From Porites lutea (taxonomy: Eukaryota > Cnidaria > Anthozoa > Scleractinia > Poritidae), in assembly GCF_958299795.1 (NCBI RefSeq), contig NC_133209.1, forward strand, positions 1,750,001 through 1,814,000: a DNA stretch of 64,000 bases. The letters are read 5' to 3'. Of this stretch, positions 34,682 through 46,157 are shown in pieces. How positions within the stretch are numbered: position 1 is the first letter of the stretch; every line of letters begins with the position of its first letter. The position numbers and the translations under genes are program-made. The notes below the pieces were generated by a model. That model was not told the DNA's origin. It saw nothing but the letters and a program-made list of their open reading frames with translations, and searched no databases.

Positions 34682-36989
34682 TCCATTAACACTTGGATCA
34701 GCAAAGAAAAGAAATCATCTGCAATTTCAAAAATTTACAAATTATGAATAAAATTCAAAGGCAATTATCAGGGGCCGGGTTATGTAACAGTGAATATGCA
34801 AAGGCGGACAATTGTAGAATTTTAAATTAAAACAACCTAAACCCTTGAATCATGTACTTGAAAAGATTAGTATCTGAGCTATCAAAAGTATTAATAAGAA
34901 CATGTACAGCTGCTTCAGTTTCGAAATTACAGTATCCTTACCAATTTGACTAATTTCATAGAAGCTGAATTATGCAAAAATTTATATGCTTGAAATGAAC
35001 AGCTCGTTAAGTTTGAAGCATTACAGAACTTAACTACCCCTTTACATCTGCTCTTTCTGTTCTATCTCATCTACACTTCTGCAGCCTTAAATCTGCAAAA
35101 TGACTCACGAGATGATGAAAAGAACGAATCTGAAACTCTTCACTCGGAACATGGACAAACAGACGCGCCGCTCGTGTTACAATGATTTGCGTGACAATAG
35201 GCGAAGCATACCCACAGAGACTGATCCGCATCTCTCTAACTAAAAGCTATATTGGCAGTAAAAATGAACCAAATAAAGTATAGCTTCAAATCTTACCTGT
35301 CTTTTACTTGCCTCTGTTTACTAACAACTCTTGTGTTACCTACCGTCTTCGTGGAAATCTGGAAAGGGTGCAACCTCGTCCCCAGGTTCTTCTCGTTTTT
35401 CAATATGGCGTGGAAAACGAGAAGACCCTGGGGATGAGCTGTGCGAGGCTGGAAGCCTCGATGCGGAGGAACAGAGCTATAGAGCCACTTAACTCTACCT
35501 GGTTATTTCACACGTATTCACCCAAGGAAAAAGAAGGGCTTGCCACCAGCATTCAATGAAGTGGCAGATTCAGATCTTCAAGTTAGTGGGGGCCTGGGGG
35601 GCAGGGCGGGGAACACTCATGCAGAGCCTAAGCCAAGAGAGGGACTGGCTTTCAAAATCATTTTCTTAGCCCTACAGGCCTCAGTTAGGCCTAAAGATAA
35701 GGAGGGTTCCTGGACCCCTCCCCTAGTTCCACCCACGATATGTGTACAGAATATCAGCTAGTCCATAGTTACTTGACCGTTGAGTGGTGCCGGATCTCCC
35801 AGTAGTAGACCTGGATCAGTGCAATAATAACTTGTAGAAAATCATAAAACGGCAAACTGATCCTTATCGCAAGGCAATGAAGAAGTAAACAAAAGAATAA
35901 AACAAAATATATATATTTTAACAAATTTGCCCAATATTTCGGTTTGAAAGACAAACCTTATGTGTGGTGATCTGCCTATATAAACACAGGCTACCAACAC
36001 ATGTACAACCTCCAATGCATCCAAAGTATGAAAAATGGTCATTTCCTAAATAACTGATACATTACCACACCCAAAAACAAAGGAAATGTTAAACCAAGGA
36101 TAAAGTAATATTGAACCCCAACATCTGCATTTGGACCTCTCCCACTGAATAACTTATCCAGTTTTGGCTCTCTAAAGGCAAGTTGCATAACAAAAAAAGG
36201 CTACAACTGGACTACCCCTAACACAACATTCACTCGCACTTTCAAATTTCCACTGCTTTCTCAGCAGAAATCCTTTATATTTACTGAAGTGCATACCAGA
36301 CAGAGACAAGTCTTAAGCCTGTATAACAAGCAATTCCACTCGACTGCTCTCACTCCAACTTTTGCGCAATAACTCGAGCAGTAATGCTTGTATGCAAGCT
36401 GGCACAAGTAGCAGGAAGAACACCATCCCCACAGGCAGCTGAGAAGATTGAGCAAGGCAACATGTGCAGCTTGATAACTAGACAGTATTTTGCTCTTTAT
36501 TTTTATTGATTTCATATTTGTTGATGTTCTATGAAAATGTTGGGTCTTACTGTAAGAAGCTATATATACATAATGCTATCGAATCCAGAGACAGAACAAC
36601 CTCAAAAGAAAGACATAAAGATATAAGTTTTTAAACATTTTGCAAGTGCCAAAGAGTGGTTTTCTTGGGGAACTCTGTCATTTTATTGTTCTCAGTGGAA
36701 CACTTTTTTCTGTTACAAATATTTAAGGCCACAGTCTGTATGCAGAATCACATTAACTACCAACTATGTCTAACAGAATTTTAAAACACATGCTTCAGGC
36801 CTGATATTCTCTGACAAAACGGACACATGGTATAGCCCTAAAAAGGCCTCTTTCCTTTGCCTTCTAACTGGTTTCATTCACATGAGTAAGCTCTATACTT
36901 TGTAAACCAGGCATCTGGAGCAGAAACAACATTCTGGAATAATTCTGGAATGATTTGCTGTTCTAGCATCCCATTTTTGCACGCAGATT
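34682..36989. other. Region upstream of the zinc-finger gene, to POLR1D
   Basis: This stretch holds the zinc-finger gene promoter side (from 34682), a hairpin repeat at 35375-35438 and the POLR1D 3' flank. A purine-rich segment near 35560-35760 looks like a dispersed repeat (AGTGGCAGATTCAGATC-type start) but I could not bound it. No further gene was recognised. Confidence 0.55.
35375..35438. repeat. Short hairpin repeat (CTCGTCCCCAGG family)
   Basis: The arms CTCGTCCCCAGGTTCTTCTC and (right arm) GAGAAGACCCTGGGGATGAG are inverted around TTTTTCAATATGGCGTGG. It looks like the common small palindromic repeat seen in many cnidarian genomes; family membership is from memory, not a search. Confidence 0.65.
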
Positions 36990-38952
36990 CTAGTCTTCAG
37001 TGGTGGACATTTCAAAATCACCATTTTGCTTTGAGTCCTTGTGCTCCTCCACAGCTGTCTGTGGAAGAATTGAACAAAATTTAATAAGAAAAGTTCAGAA
37101 GTTGCCGTTATGATTTACCATTTATATCAAAGCAAATTCCTATGTTAACATGTATAGTAGAAAACATTAACTTGGGCAATGCCTGACCTCAAATGTTGCC
37201 AGCATATGCTCACACAAGGCAGTAAGCTCAGATAGCCCTCTTCTTAGGACATCTACAGCAGGAGGACCTAAAGAGAGTAAAACGTTATTGCCACCATGCA
37301 CTGAAAAAGGGAAATTTAGTAAACAGTTTTAGAATAATAAATTTTTAAAAAGCAATGAAACTCTAAAATTTGATATTTTGTATTTCATAAGGGCATGAAA
37401 TACCGTAAAATTCTGAAAATAAGCCCCTCCATGTATAAGCCCCTCCAAATTTAAGCTTCCCAAACTGGTAATGCAAAAAACCCTCCGTTAAATCTCCCCT
37501 CCAAATATAAGCTTCCCGGGGGCTTGTACTTGGAAAATTGCCTCAAATACAAAGTAAAACAAAGCAAAAACAGTAAATTTACTTCCAACTATAAGGCTAG
37601 CCCAATCGATTTTGAAATGCAAATTTCCCTCTGTGGATAAGCCCCTCCAAATATAAGCCCCTCCAAAAATAAGCCCCTCAAGAAGGGCCTTTGAAAAATA
37701 TAAGCCCCAGGGCTTATTTTCGGAATTTTATGGTATCTGTAGATAATAAAGGCACTTTCTCTGTGGTCTTATACATATCTGTCCTTCATGTCTGAAAATC
37801 TGAAAGAAATCACCATTACTAGGGAAAATGCTTCAGACTTAAAGACATGTAAGTCTATGAATCATAAATTGATGTTATTATCATGATTATGATATTAATC
37901 TTGTGTTAATTTACCATTTGTTTGTATGCGGAGATTGATTTTATTCTCAGATGGATGTGGCACACTGTATCCACAGAACACAACATCAGGACTGCAATGT
38001 AACAAAAGGCATAATATTATTTTATAAATTTTATTGGGAAATGATTTTTTGTTCATATGCTCATTGATATTTTATAAGAGAAATTGGGGTCACTGACATT
38101 CTTTTGAGTTTTATGCATTTAAAACTAAAACCACAGCTGTGCTGGACAGGTTAGGCAGCAGCCACCTAAAAATAGGTGGATACGCAGATATGTGGACACA
38201 AAGTCAAGTATCCGCACATCCACTTGGAAATACAGCAACCTCATTCCCAGGGTTCTATAACCATCCCTATGGAGCGAGAGAGACAGGTAGGAGAGAGAAT
38301 CTGGGATCAAGGTAGGGAAATACACTTGTATAATGGTATAGCATGCAAAACACTATCACATCTATTTGTCATCCTTATAGCCACTAATGGTAGAAGAGTG
38401 TATTAAAATAAAAACTGCCTATCAACATAATCAGCTCTTTAAGGGTTACAGCTCACTAGTAGCTGGGTATTCTGTAGTTATTCTAATAGTTGGTATCTGG
38501 TGACTTCCCATTTGGCTGTACCCCTTTATGTCTAGGAGCCACTGTACTAATCAAACTGTTGTGGGGGGAGGGTGGGGGAGAGGGTGAGCTATCTGTTCAC
38601 CTTTCAAAAAAATATCATAAGGGACAGGCTTAAAACTCATGTACGGCAACCTGAGGCTATAAGTTGAAAGCTAAAAAAATATGTAATGGGCCTTCCTATT
38701 TAATTCCTCCTCCTCATACTTTTTCATGATGATGTATCTTAGAGAGTTTCCAAGAGTGTGATCTTCTTCATGCAGAACAAACGTGGCACAGGTTTCATCG
38801 TCAGGGTCCCCTGTTGGCATCTACAGCAAAAAGAATCGAACCTTAGCCACAAATTCTAGATAATCTCTTAATCTCTATTCCCAAAGGGCCCCACATACCA
38901 CTTCCAACCGTCGATTTATTTCTTGCTCGACTCCTGCCTCGCCGGCTGCCAT
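36990..38952 (-). CDS. POLR1D: POLR1D (RPAC2/AC19), shared subunit of RNA polymerases I and III (5 exons)
   Basis: AC19 pairs with AC40 (POLR1C) to form the alpha-like assembly platform of RNA polymerases I and III in the nucleus. Exons are 38952-38899, 38820-38720, 37991-37915, 37267-37188 and 37058-36990, giving 126 residues (human 133). Diagnostic blocks are [20 protein letters not shown] (exon 2, the RPB11/AC19 dimerisation fold), [16 protein letters not shown] (exons 2-3), NKINLRIQT, and the long C-terminal helix [15 protein letters not shown]. The exon 2/3 join splits an asparagine codon and restores [10 protein letters not shown] exactly. The start ATG at 38952 sits in a GCC-rich context. 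A TA-flanked MITE occupies 37403-37733 within intron 3. Confidence 0.95.
37403..37733. mobile_element. TA-target MITE in POLR1D intron 3
   Basis: A 331-bp element with inverted ends CCGTAAAATTCTGAAAATAA and (backwards from the right) CCATAAAATTCCGAAAATAA, flanked by TA on both sides. The interior is made of repeated TAAGCCCCTCCAAA units, which look like internally amplified subterminal repeats. Confidence 0.8.
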
Positions 38953-40523
38953 TCTGGATTGAGCAGGATTGAGCAACATGATAATATTGGTCAGCGGTTG
39001 TTTGGAATGACGTCATTTTCAGTGACCCTCAATGGCGTAGAGCAGCGAAGCTTGAACTTGTTCAAAGGACGAAAAAAAATTCTTTTTATTGTTTGCCGAA
39101 ACGAAAGGTATAGTGTTTATTTACTGGAAATTATCCTCAGGTATCCTATTCTTTTTTCAGCTAGCGTCAGTATCACTTTTTCTTCCTGATATCTGATGAT
39201 GAATAGATCTGCTTTAACGCGTACTGTGCAGCCAGTGCTCAGATGTTTTGTTTAGTTTCTTTTTCTGTTTTGCCAACAGAATTCTTTAGAAAATGTGCAA
39301 AGGTATAAACTATTACAAGATAACAACCTCGCTGTGTAACTTGGCTTAATTTTGTGGGACATATTCCTGATTCAGTGAAAAGCTGTCTTGTAAATTCAGT
39401 CGACTATTTCTAACACGGACGCCCCTGTAAAACGGACACCCAGAGTTGGTCCTTGTCTTTCTTGTTTCTGGTGCCAAAGGTGTCTGTCTTAGAGAGAGTT
39501 GGATGTATTTATAAATTTATATTATTAATATTTTGAATCATTATTTAAGCTTGATATTATCAACGTTGTTATTCTATGGTTGGTCCTGCAAGTGGGCAAC
39601 GTGAAATGAATCTTGTGTTCTGATTGGCTGCTGGCCTAAGCAGGCAAGGCATGCCTCTCTTTCCCACTTTGGTCCCACTAGAAAAAACTGTTCTCTTGGC
39701 AATAAATCTTTTACATACCAAGCAAGATTACTGGATATTGTGTTTGGTCTTTTTTTCTTTTGCTTTTTTATTGACCTTGTGTTTGTCTTGGTCCATACAA
39801 ACCCCTGCAAGCAACCTCTCGGGGGCGCTCTGGCAACAGGGTGAGAAAAGGCACGACAGCTTGCAACTACATCTCTGGAATTTGAATTCCTCCTCTAATT
39901 TCCCTGTGGCTCCTTGTCGACTGAGCTGTCAGATTTCCGCCAATCAGCAGGAAGCAGAAACAAGTGCGAATTCTGGTTAGATAGTAACGTGCTTAACGAT
40001 TTTTTACCGTTGTACAACTATAATATCTACCTGAAAGACAGGTCTGGAAGGAGTGGTGGTGGTGTTTTGCTGGCTGTCAAATCTCACCTCACATGTTTTT
40101 GTAGGTGTGATCTTGAGTCTGATGTGAAAATGCTTGCTTGTAAACAAACATTGAAAAACACATGCCAAGGTTAATGACGTCATTACCAATGTCATCTCTG
40201 CCAATCAGCATTTTGCATCAACTTTTTTGATGCGGATATTCAAATTCTGGAGACGTAGTTGCAAGCTCTCCTTCCTTTTCCTGCTCCACCAACAGAGTGC
40301 CCCGGAGAGCTTGTTCGCGGGCTAGACCTTACGTTTGGTCAGTAACAAACTACTGATTGGTAATATGATTTTGACAAGAGACAACTGCAAAATTCCAGTA
40401 ATGTACTAGTATCCCTTTCCCCTATTGTCCCCATTTTCAAGGACAGTGTTGAATTACACAAGTTCTGTGGGTAAAAAGTACAGAAAAAGCTCACCATTAT
40501 GTTATTACTTTACTTCAGAAACC
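38953..40523. other. Divergent intergenic region between POLR1D and VAMP7
   Basis: POLR1D (minus) and VAMP7 (plus) are transcribed away from each other across 1.57 kb. TTACTTCAG just before the VAMP7 ATG looks like an acceptor, so a VAMP7 5' UTR exon may lie near 39 kb. The right half is a foldback element (39789-40340). Confidence 0.5.
39789..40340. mobile_element. Foldback DNA element carrying a LINE endonuclease fragment
   Basis: Two arms of about 81 bp (about 39809-39890 and 40242-40323) are inverted copies at roughly three-quarters identity. Shared words include AGCTTGCAACTAC and GAATTTGAAT. Between them, in the plus frame near 39977-40145, a short peptide KDRSGRSGGGVLLAVK with an upstream LDSNV...DFLPLYNYNIY pattern matches the exonuclease-endonuclease-phosphatase domain of CR1-like LINEs. 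Only this fragment is present; no reverse transcriptase was found. The gene-free element lies upstream of VAMP7. Confidence 0.6.
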
Positions 40524-43500
40524 ATGCCGATCCTATACAGTGTTGTAGCAAGAGGAACAACAGTCCTAGCTAAATTTGCCTCATGTGCTGGTAACTTTGC
40601 AGAGGTTACTGAACAAATTTTGAGTAGAATTCCACCAGAGAATTCCAAACTCACCTACACACAGGGCAGGTAAGAATGAGATTATTAACAATGGTAATTA
40701 TTGGAAGCAGCTGAGTGTGATGTGAAATATAATGCATATTGAAGAGAGTACCTTGGATATGTATAGGAAAAGCACTATATAAATGGGGACAACTATTAAA
40801 ATTAGTAGTGGTAGTGGTAGTGTAGCGGCAGTGGCGGCAGAAGCAGCAGCAGTAGCAGTAGCAGTAGTAGTAGTAGTGGTAGTAGTAGCGGTAGTAGCAG
40901 TAGCAGTAGTAGCAGCAGTAGCAGCAGCCAGGGTTGTCATTAAGAGCCGGGGGCCGGGGATTTTCCCCGGCTACTAAGAGAGTGGCCCCCGGCTACTTTT
41001 ATTGGAAAATAGAAGAAAAATAGAACCAAAAGAAATCCCTAGCCGTTTGATTCACCGCCTGCTTGTTGTATTTACCCGGCAACTTGAAATCTTTTGCTTC
41101 TTGGGCGACTAGAAAATCTACATTTTTTCACAGAAATGATATGCAGGGCACCCTGAATTTTATAGGCTCAGACCACTGGGCTCTGTTCAATTTTTCTCAG
41201 AGCAGAGCCTTGCTCACCTGCCGACTGAAAACTTTGTTCTCTCACATGCGGACCAATAATGCTTGCTCCTCGTGAAAATATTGGATCTATTTCAGTATTA
41301 ATATAAAGACATTGTTATCATGGTTTCCCAGAAATCTCAGTTTTAGAAGGGAAAGCTCTGCAACTGAGACTTTAGGAACTCTTCAAAACATCTTTAAGGA
41401 TCCTCCTGTACTCTCAGGGTAAAAATCGCATGCCTTTTTTTTCTAAAAAAGTTGGTAGGCTATTGCATGTGTTTTTGATACATCCAGACTCTTTAGAAGG
41501 TCGTTAAGATTACTTACTTGTTTATTTGAATAAGAAACCTCTGTGCAAATAAAAGGAATTGTTTGGCCATTTGAGAAGTGATGTAAATGGCAATAATATA
41601 TTGCTAGAGGTGTCTAGCGGTAACTTCAAAACAGGTTACAGTGTGATTTACATGTCAATCATGACATTGTTATGGTTACTAACCCTGATACTTGTAAACT
41701 TTCTTGCAGTTATTTGTTCCATTACATATCAGAGGACAGAATTATATACTTATGCATTACAGATAATGTAAGATATTAACTAACCTTTATTCCTACCTGT
41801 TTTAATATATTTGTGTCTAAGACAGTAATACTTACTTGGATTTGAAGTTAAGAATGAGTTTTTGTTGTAAAATAATAATATTATTATTATTTATATCTTG
41901 ACTAGATCAAGATACAATGTAATAGTTGATGAGGACATTATCACTGATTAGTTGATCTACTTATGTATTTATTAAGTAGAATGAATTATTGAAAATGTAT
42001 TTATCCATTTATCAGAAACTCTTGTAGTCACTAATGTTTTTCCTCACTGTATATTTGCCATTTCGTACAGTCACAAGCTCTATAAAAGCACACCAGTCAC
42101 TGATCGCTTTTGTTTTAAATATTATTTCGCAACCACATAAGACTTTTGTCTCATGTTTCTTTTCTGACAAGGATTTTGAAAGATCAAAAGCATTTTTGTA
42201 CCTGACAGAGATTAAAAAGCGGTAAGTCACCATATCTTTTTACACTGTAAATAATGACCTTGTTTTATCTGAGGTTTATTTTTTCATTAATGCTGATGTC
42301 TACTGTAATAATCTGCATTTTTGTGACATTTTTAACAGTTTTCAAACTACATATCATGGACGAGCTCAGACAGCTTTGCCGTATGCTATGAACAGTGAAT
42401 TTTCAAGAGTTTTGTCAGGGGAAATGGTGAGTTGTTCTTGCATATTGTTAGTACACTTGGTGGTATGTGGACCATAATAGCATATCGGTAGAATTTTTTG
42501 AAATAGCATTTTTGTGTTGATGGTGATGATGCTGATAATGTTAACTGCTGTTTTTCGCAGAGGCGGTTCTCAGACACTGGAGCAAGTGCCGATAATTTGA
42601 CAAAGGTGCAGGGAGAGTTAGATGAACTCAGAGGAATAATGGTGAAAAACATTGGTAAGAACTTAATGAACTCAGGCAGAGGAAATAAGAGTAAATATGA
42701 AATCTGGGAAGAGTTTGCACAAAGTAAAATTTCTAGGTTAACTTGGGGCGAAACTATTAGAATTCAAGTCTTCTCTTAAATTGACTTCCGCTAAGAATTG
42801 AGAATGGAGAACTTGTAAATGGATACTAGGGGTAAAAGGGTTTAAACAAGTGCATGTACAACTTACTCTCACCTTGTGGAAACCCCACTTTAACAGACAC
42901 CCTGATCATATGGACAGAAGCTTAATCCCAGCCAGTGATAAATTACAGTTGTTTGAATAGGCATGTTGATGGTAGTAGCGCTTTTAAAGGGTAAATCTGA
43001 TTGCCATTTTAATCAACAGATACAATTGCACAAAGAGGAGAACGTTTAGAACTGCTAATTGACAAGGCAGAGGACCTCAATACCTCAGTGAGTTTCCTAT
43101 TTTTTGCTGTATTGGTTACATAAAAAAATCTCAAATTCTCTTTTATTAAGTGCTGAAATTAAAGCTCAGTTATTTTGTCATTCCTACATCTTTGATCACT
43201 TTTGCATAAAAATCTTGAAGAACATACCATAGGATTCCAGCCACAGACTGAAAAGTTAGAACTACACAGTACTACAAAACAAATAGCACCACGTGAAAGT
43301 ACTACTGAAGAGGATTCGTTTGAATGGTCACACCGTTAGAATTTGTCCACCAACTCAACATTTGAAAGACTCTTGCCCTTGCCTTGTGATAATTAATTTT
43401 CAAATACATTTTATCTCTCAGTCTCTCACATTCAAGAAATCCAGCAAAGGCCTGGCCAGAGCAATGTGGTGGAAAAATGTGAAAATCACCATTATACTCG

Positions 43501-44364
43501 TCATTGTTATCATTGTAAGTGTACAATAGAGAGAGTAAACCCTATGTCACTCCCGGGCGGAACAGGGGAGGGGGTTCGGGTCGGGGGCGGGGTTTGCCGT
43601 GTCACTCTTGATCATGCCCCAGTTGTTCAAAGGCTGGATAGCGCTATCCCCTGGATAAATATCTATCCAGTGGATAGTGCAATTATTAGTTTCCCCAATA
43701 CTTATCCATTGGATAGTGATTTATCGGGTGGATAGCGCTATCCAATGTTTGAACAGCCAGTCCCTGATGAAAACAGAACAAAACAAAAAGAAGGAAAATT
43801 TTTCACAGTGTGTGCACCAACTTTACTCCCACTGTGGGTCCTCCTGTACTGGTCCCCCTCTCTCTCACTCTGGAGAAAGGTGGGAGAGGACTCTGGGAAC
43901 GAGGTTGTGTGTGTACATCCCCTAGGCAAATTTCATGGCATATTTGTGTAGTGACAGCAAAGAAATATATCATAAAGTGTGATGTTCATGCAGAGTTCTT
44001 GTTTTGCTTGTTCTCATTGTTATCGCCAACAGAGCAATCCTTTCATTTTTCAGCTAGTCTGCGAGCAGTCTCTTATTGTTCTTCAGAGTCACAGTAGATT
44101 GAGAGTGTGCGTGAGGGGCAAGCGCCTAATCCACAAGGAACAACGCACTCACTGTACATGGCTCTGAAGAAAGAAGGACAACAACTCGCTTCTTATTTGC
44201 AGTGGGGATCTACTGTCTTAATTTTATATTTCTTTATTGCTTATTGTAATCAAAAAGCATAACTGATGTTTTTTATTTTTCAGGTGGTTCTTTACTTTAT
44301 CATATCAGCAGCTTGCGGTGGCTTAGACTGGGGAGGTTGTGTACACAAAGATAAAAAAAATTAA
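40524..44364 (+). CDS. VAMP7: VAMP7, longin R-SNARE (8 coding exons)
   Basis: VAMP7 is the R-SNARE for late-endosome/lysosome fusion and secretion. Exons are 40524-40669, 41710-41767, 42172-42221, 42339-42426, 42561-42654, 43020-43087, 43422-43514 and 44284-44364; all phases agree, giving 225 residues (human 220). The longin domain (about 1-120) opens MPILYSVVARGTTVLAKFA and continues YLFHYISEDRIIYLCITDN, DFERSKAF and AQTALPYAMNSEF. The SNARE motif (about 125-185) has the zero-layer arginine at 151 (QRGERLELLIDKAEDL), equal to human R150. The tail anchor is about 190-212 (VKITIILVIVIIVVLYFI), followed by a short lumenal tail (CGGLDWGGCVHKDKKN). Intron 1 contains a GTA/GCA microsatellite and intron 7 a family B MITE. 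There is no sign of decay. Confidence 0.97.
40801..40928 (+). repeat. Compound (GTA/GCA)n microsatellite in VAMP7 intron 1
   Basis: About 128 bp of GTA, GTG, GCA and GCG trinucleotides in mixed order. It creates long shadow frames of Val/Ala or Thr/Ala on both strands that are not genes. Confidence 0.85.
43616..43765. mobile_element. MITE, TTGTTCAAA family B, in VAMP7 intron 7
   Basis: About 150 bp with ends GCCCCAGTTGTTCAAAGGC and CCAATGTTTGAACAGCCAG around tandem GGATAGCGCTATCC and ATCCAGTGGATA palindromes. It is the same family as 18089-18208. Confidence 0.75.
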
Positions 44365-44571
44365 AATTGGCCTGTTTATAATGAAGGATGACAATCTGAA
44401 GGAATGATCAATAGTGTTAAGACTGGTGTTTAAATTCACATTTTCCAAAAAAAAACTTTAATACTGTAAAAAGGAAAGTTTGGTTAAGGGTATAGAAAAG
44501 GCAGTCCTGTAGTCTGTCCGTACTTAGCTAGGCTTGTTAAATCATATTATTATGGCAGCACAAATGTCTGG

Positions 44572-44658
<87 letters not shown>

Positions 44659-44659
44659 G
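44572..44659 (+). repeat. (ATT)n microsatellite
   Basis: About 29 ATT units with one ATC interruption, 210 bp after the VAMP7 stop codon. It may lie in the VAMP7 3' UTR and is likely length-polymorphic. Confidence 0.9.
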
Positions 44660-45190
44660 TAGAATGAATGCATTTCTTTTATAGTTTAGTAAGTAGAAAA
44701 TTGACAGATCACGTTCAGATTTGATTTTACGTTGCTTCAAAAACCACTTTCAGCTATCTTCTATCAGGATTTTAACTTCCTGTTTACCTGGATTACTTCA
44801 TCCAAGTCCATGACACTCTGTAGATTTTGTTAGTTGGGGTGCATTTCGCTCAGAGATAGGATAGAATGTGCAAAATTCATATTCAGAGATGTTTATCCTA
44901 AAAGCAAACTCTCAGCTCAGGAATTACAGAAAAAATTGAAGATGCTTTAGATTAGAGGAGAAACCCTTTTTTCTAGCTTGCTGTATAATTACATCTTTGT
45001 TGCCTTATCCTCTAGTTTAGTGATCGTGATAATATTTTTCCTATGTTGTATCAATTTATGTTAGTTTTAAAAAATCCTTGAAATATAGATTTGGTGCTCC
45101 CAGTAGCCTGCGAAAACATCCGTTTCTCCTCGCTCTAATATTTTCCTTTTAAAATTACATGTATTAACTCATTATTGGGTCATCAACATA

Positions 45191-45610
45191 CCGTATTTCC
45201 TCGAATAATAGCCGTCCTTCTAGTAATAGCCGTCCCTCGAATAATCGCCACCCATTGATGGAAATATTTAAAATAATCGCTTCCCTCAAATAAGCGCCCC
45301 TCCCTCGCCCCTTTCGCCATCTTCTCTTCCTGTTATCCCCTTCCTGTCAAGTTGAAGTGCAATGAGATTCAGCAAAACTGATCAGTGACGATTCAAGCTC
45401 TGAAAAGTAATTAAGAATTAAAATTTGGAATACTTAAAAAGCCCATGTTTAGTTTATTTGATGTGATTATCTTTTGATTGAATGGGAAAATAAAACAAAC
45501 TATTTAGGGCACGACTTCCGGCACTGTTCCAGACTGTTCCAGTGAAGAATATTTGAAATAATTGCCTTCCCTCGAATAATCGCCCTCGGCTATTATTCGA
45601 GGAAATACGG
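45191..45610. mobile_element. TA-target MITE private to duplication unit 1
   Basis: A 420-bp element with perfect 24-bp inverted ends beginning CCGTATTTCCTCGAATAATA. TA is duplicated on both sides (45189-45190 and 45611-45612). The corresponding site in unit 2 (near 51374) reads CATCAACATATTCTC with a single TA and no insert, a clean empty site. The interior repeats TCGAATAATCGCC words. Confidence 0.9.
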
Positions 45611-46157
45611 TATTCTCTTTTAAAACAGCTTAGAGAAGGGAATTTCTTCGACCAATCTAGAGAGACCAGCTAGGAAAAACAACTCTTTATTTAGCAATAT
45701 TCTCTAAGTGTTTTTTTTTCTTTCTTGAATTTTACAGTGGCATTGTTACTGCTACTATTTTTAAGAACGTCGCGTAATCAAGAGTTCTTTATAGATGGGA
45801 AAAAACTTTTTATCCTATGAAGTCTTAAAAAGTTTTTTCCTATAGGTTGTGGTCGATATCAGAAGTAAATAACTTCTACGGCTGTTATTTGTAAAAATAT
45901 AGTGAACAAATACGGTGTTATAATGAAGCTAATATAAACAAAGGGATTAGGCCAAGAAACCAGGAAAAAACTTATTTTTTCTCCAATCAACGTCTAAAAC
46001 CTACGCAAAAAAATATGTGTGTTCACTTTTTAGTAATTACTCTAATAGCAAGGCCACTAGATCTCGTGAAAAAAACAACCATGAATATTCAAGAGGCATG
46101 AGTCAGCCTTGTTACTTAAGGTTCGTATTTGCATTTTCTGTAACGTGTCTTTTGATG

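Larger units (their letters stand above)
44365..46157. other. Intergenic region between VAMP7 and cGLR copy 1
   Basis: The stretch contains a long ATT microsatellite (44572-44659) and, from about 45075, the left end of the first 6.2-kb duplicated unit, which holds a MITE at 45191-45610. No gene was recognised. Confidence 0.6.

Noticed and set aside
39914-40174. 86-codon frame as a gene
   Set aside because: It is a LINE endonuclease fragment inside a foldback element, not a host protein.
40698-40977. Thr/Ala-rich and Val/Ala-rich frames in VAMP7 intron 1
   Set aside because: They are produced by the GTA/GCA microsatellite.
44572-44659. CRISPR-like or other spaced repeat array
   Set aside because: It is a simple ATT microsatellite without spacers, in a eukaryotic genome.
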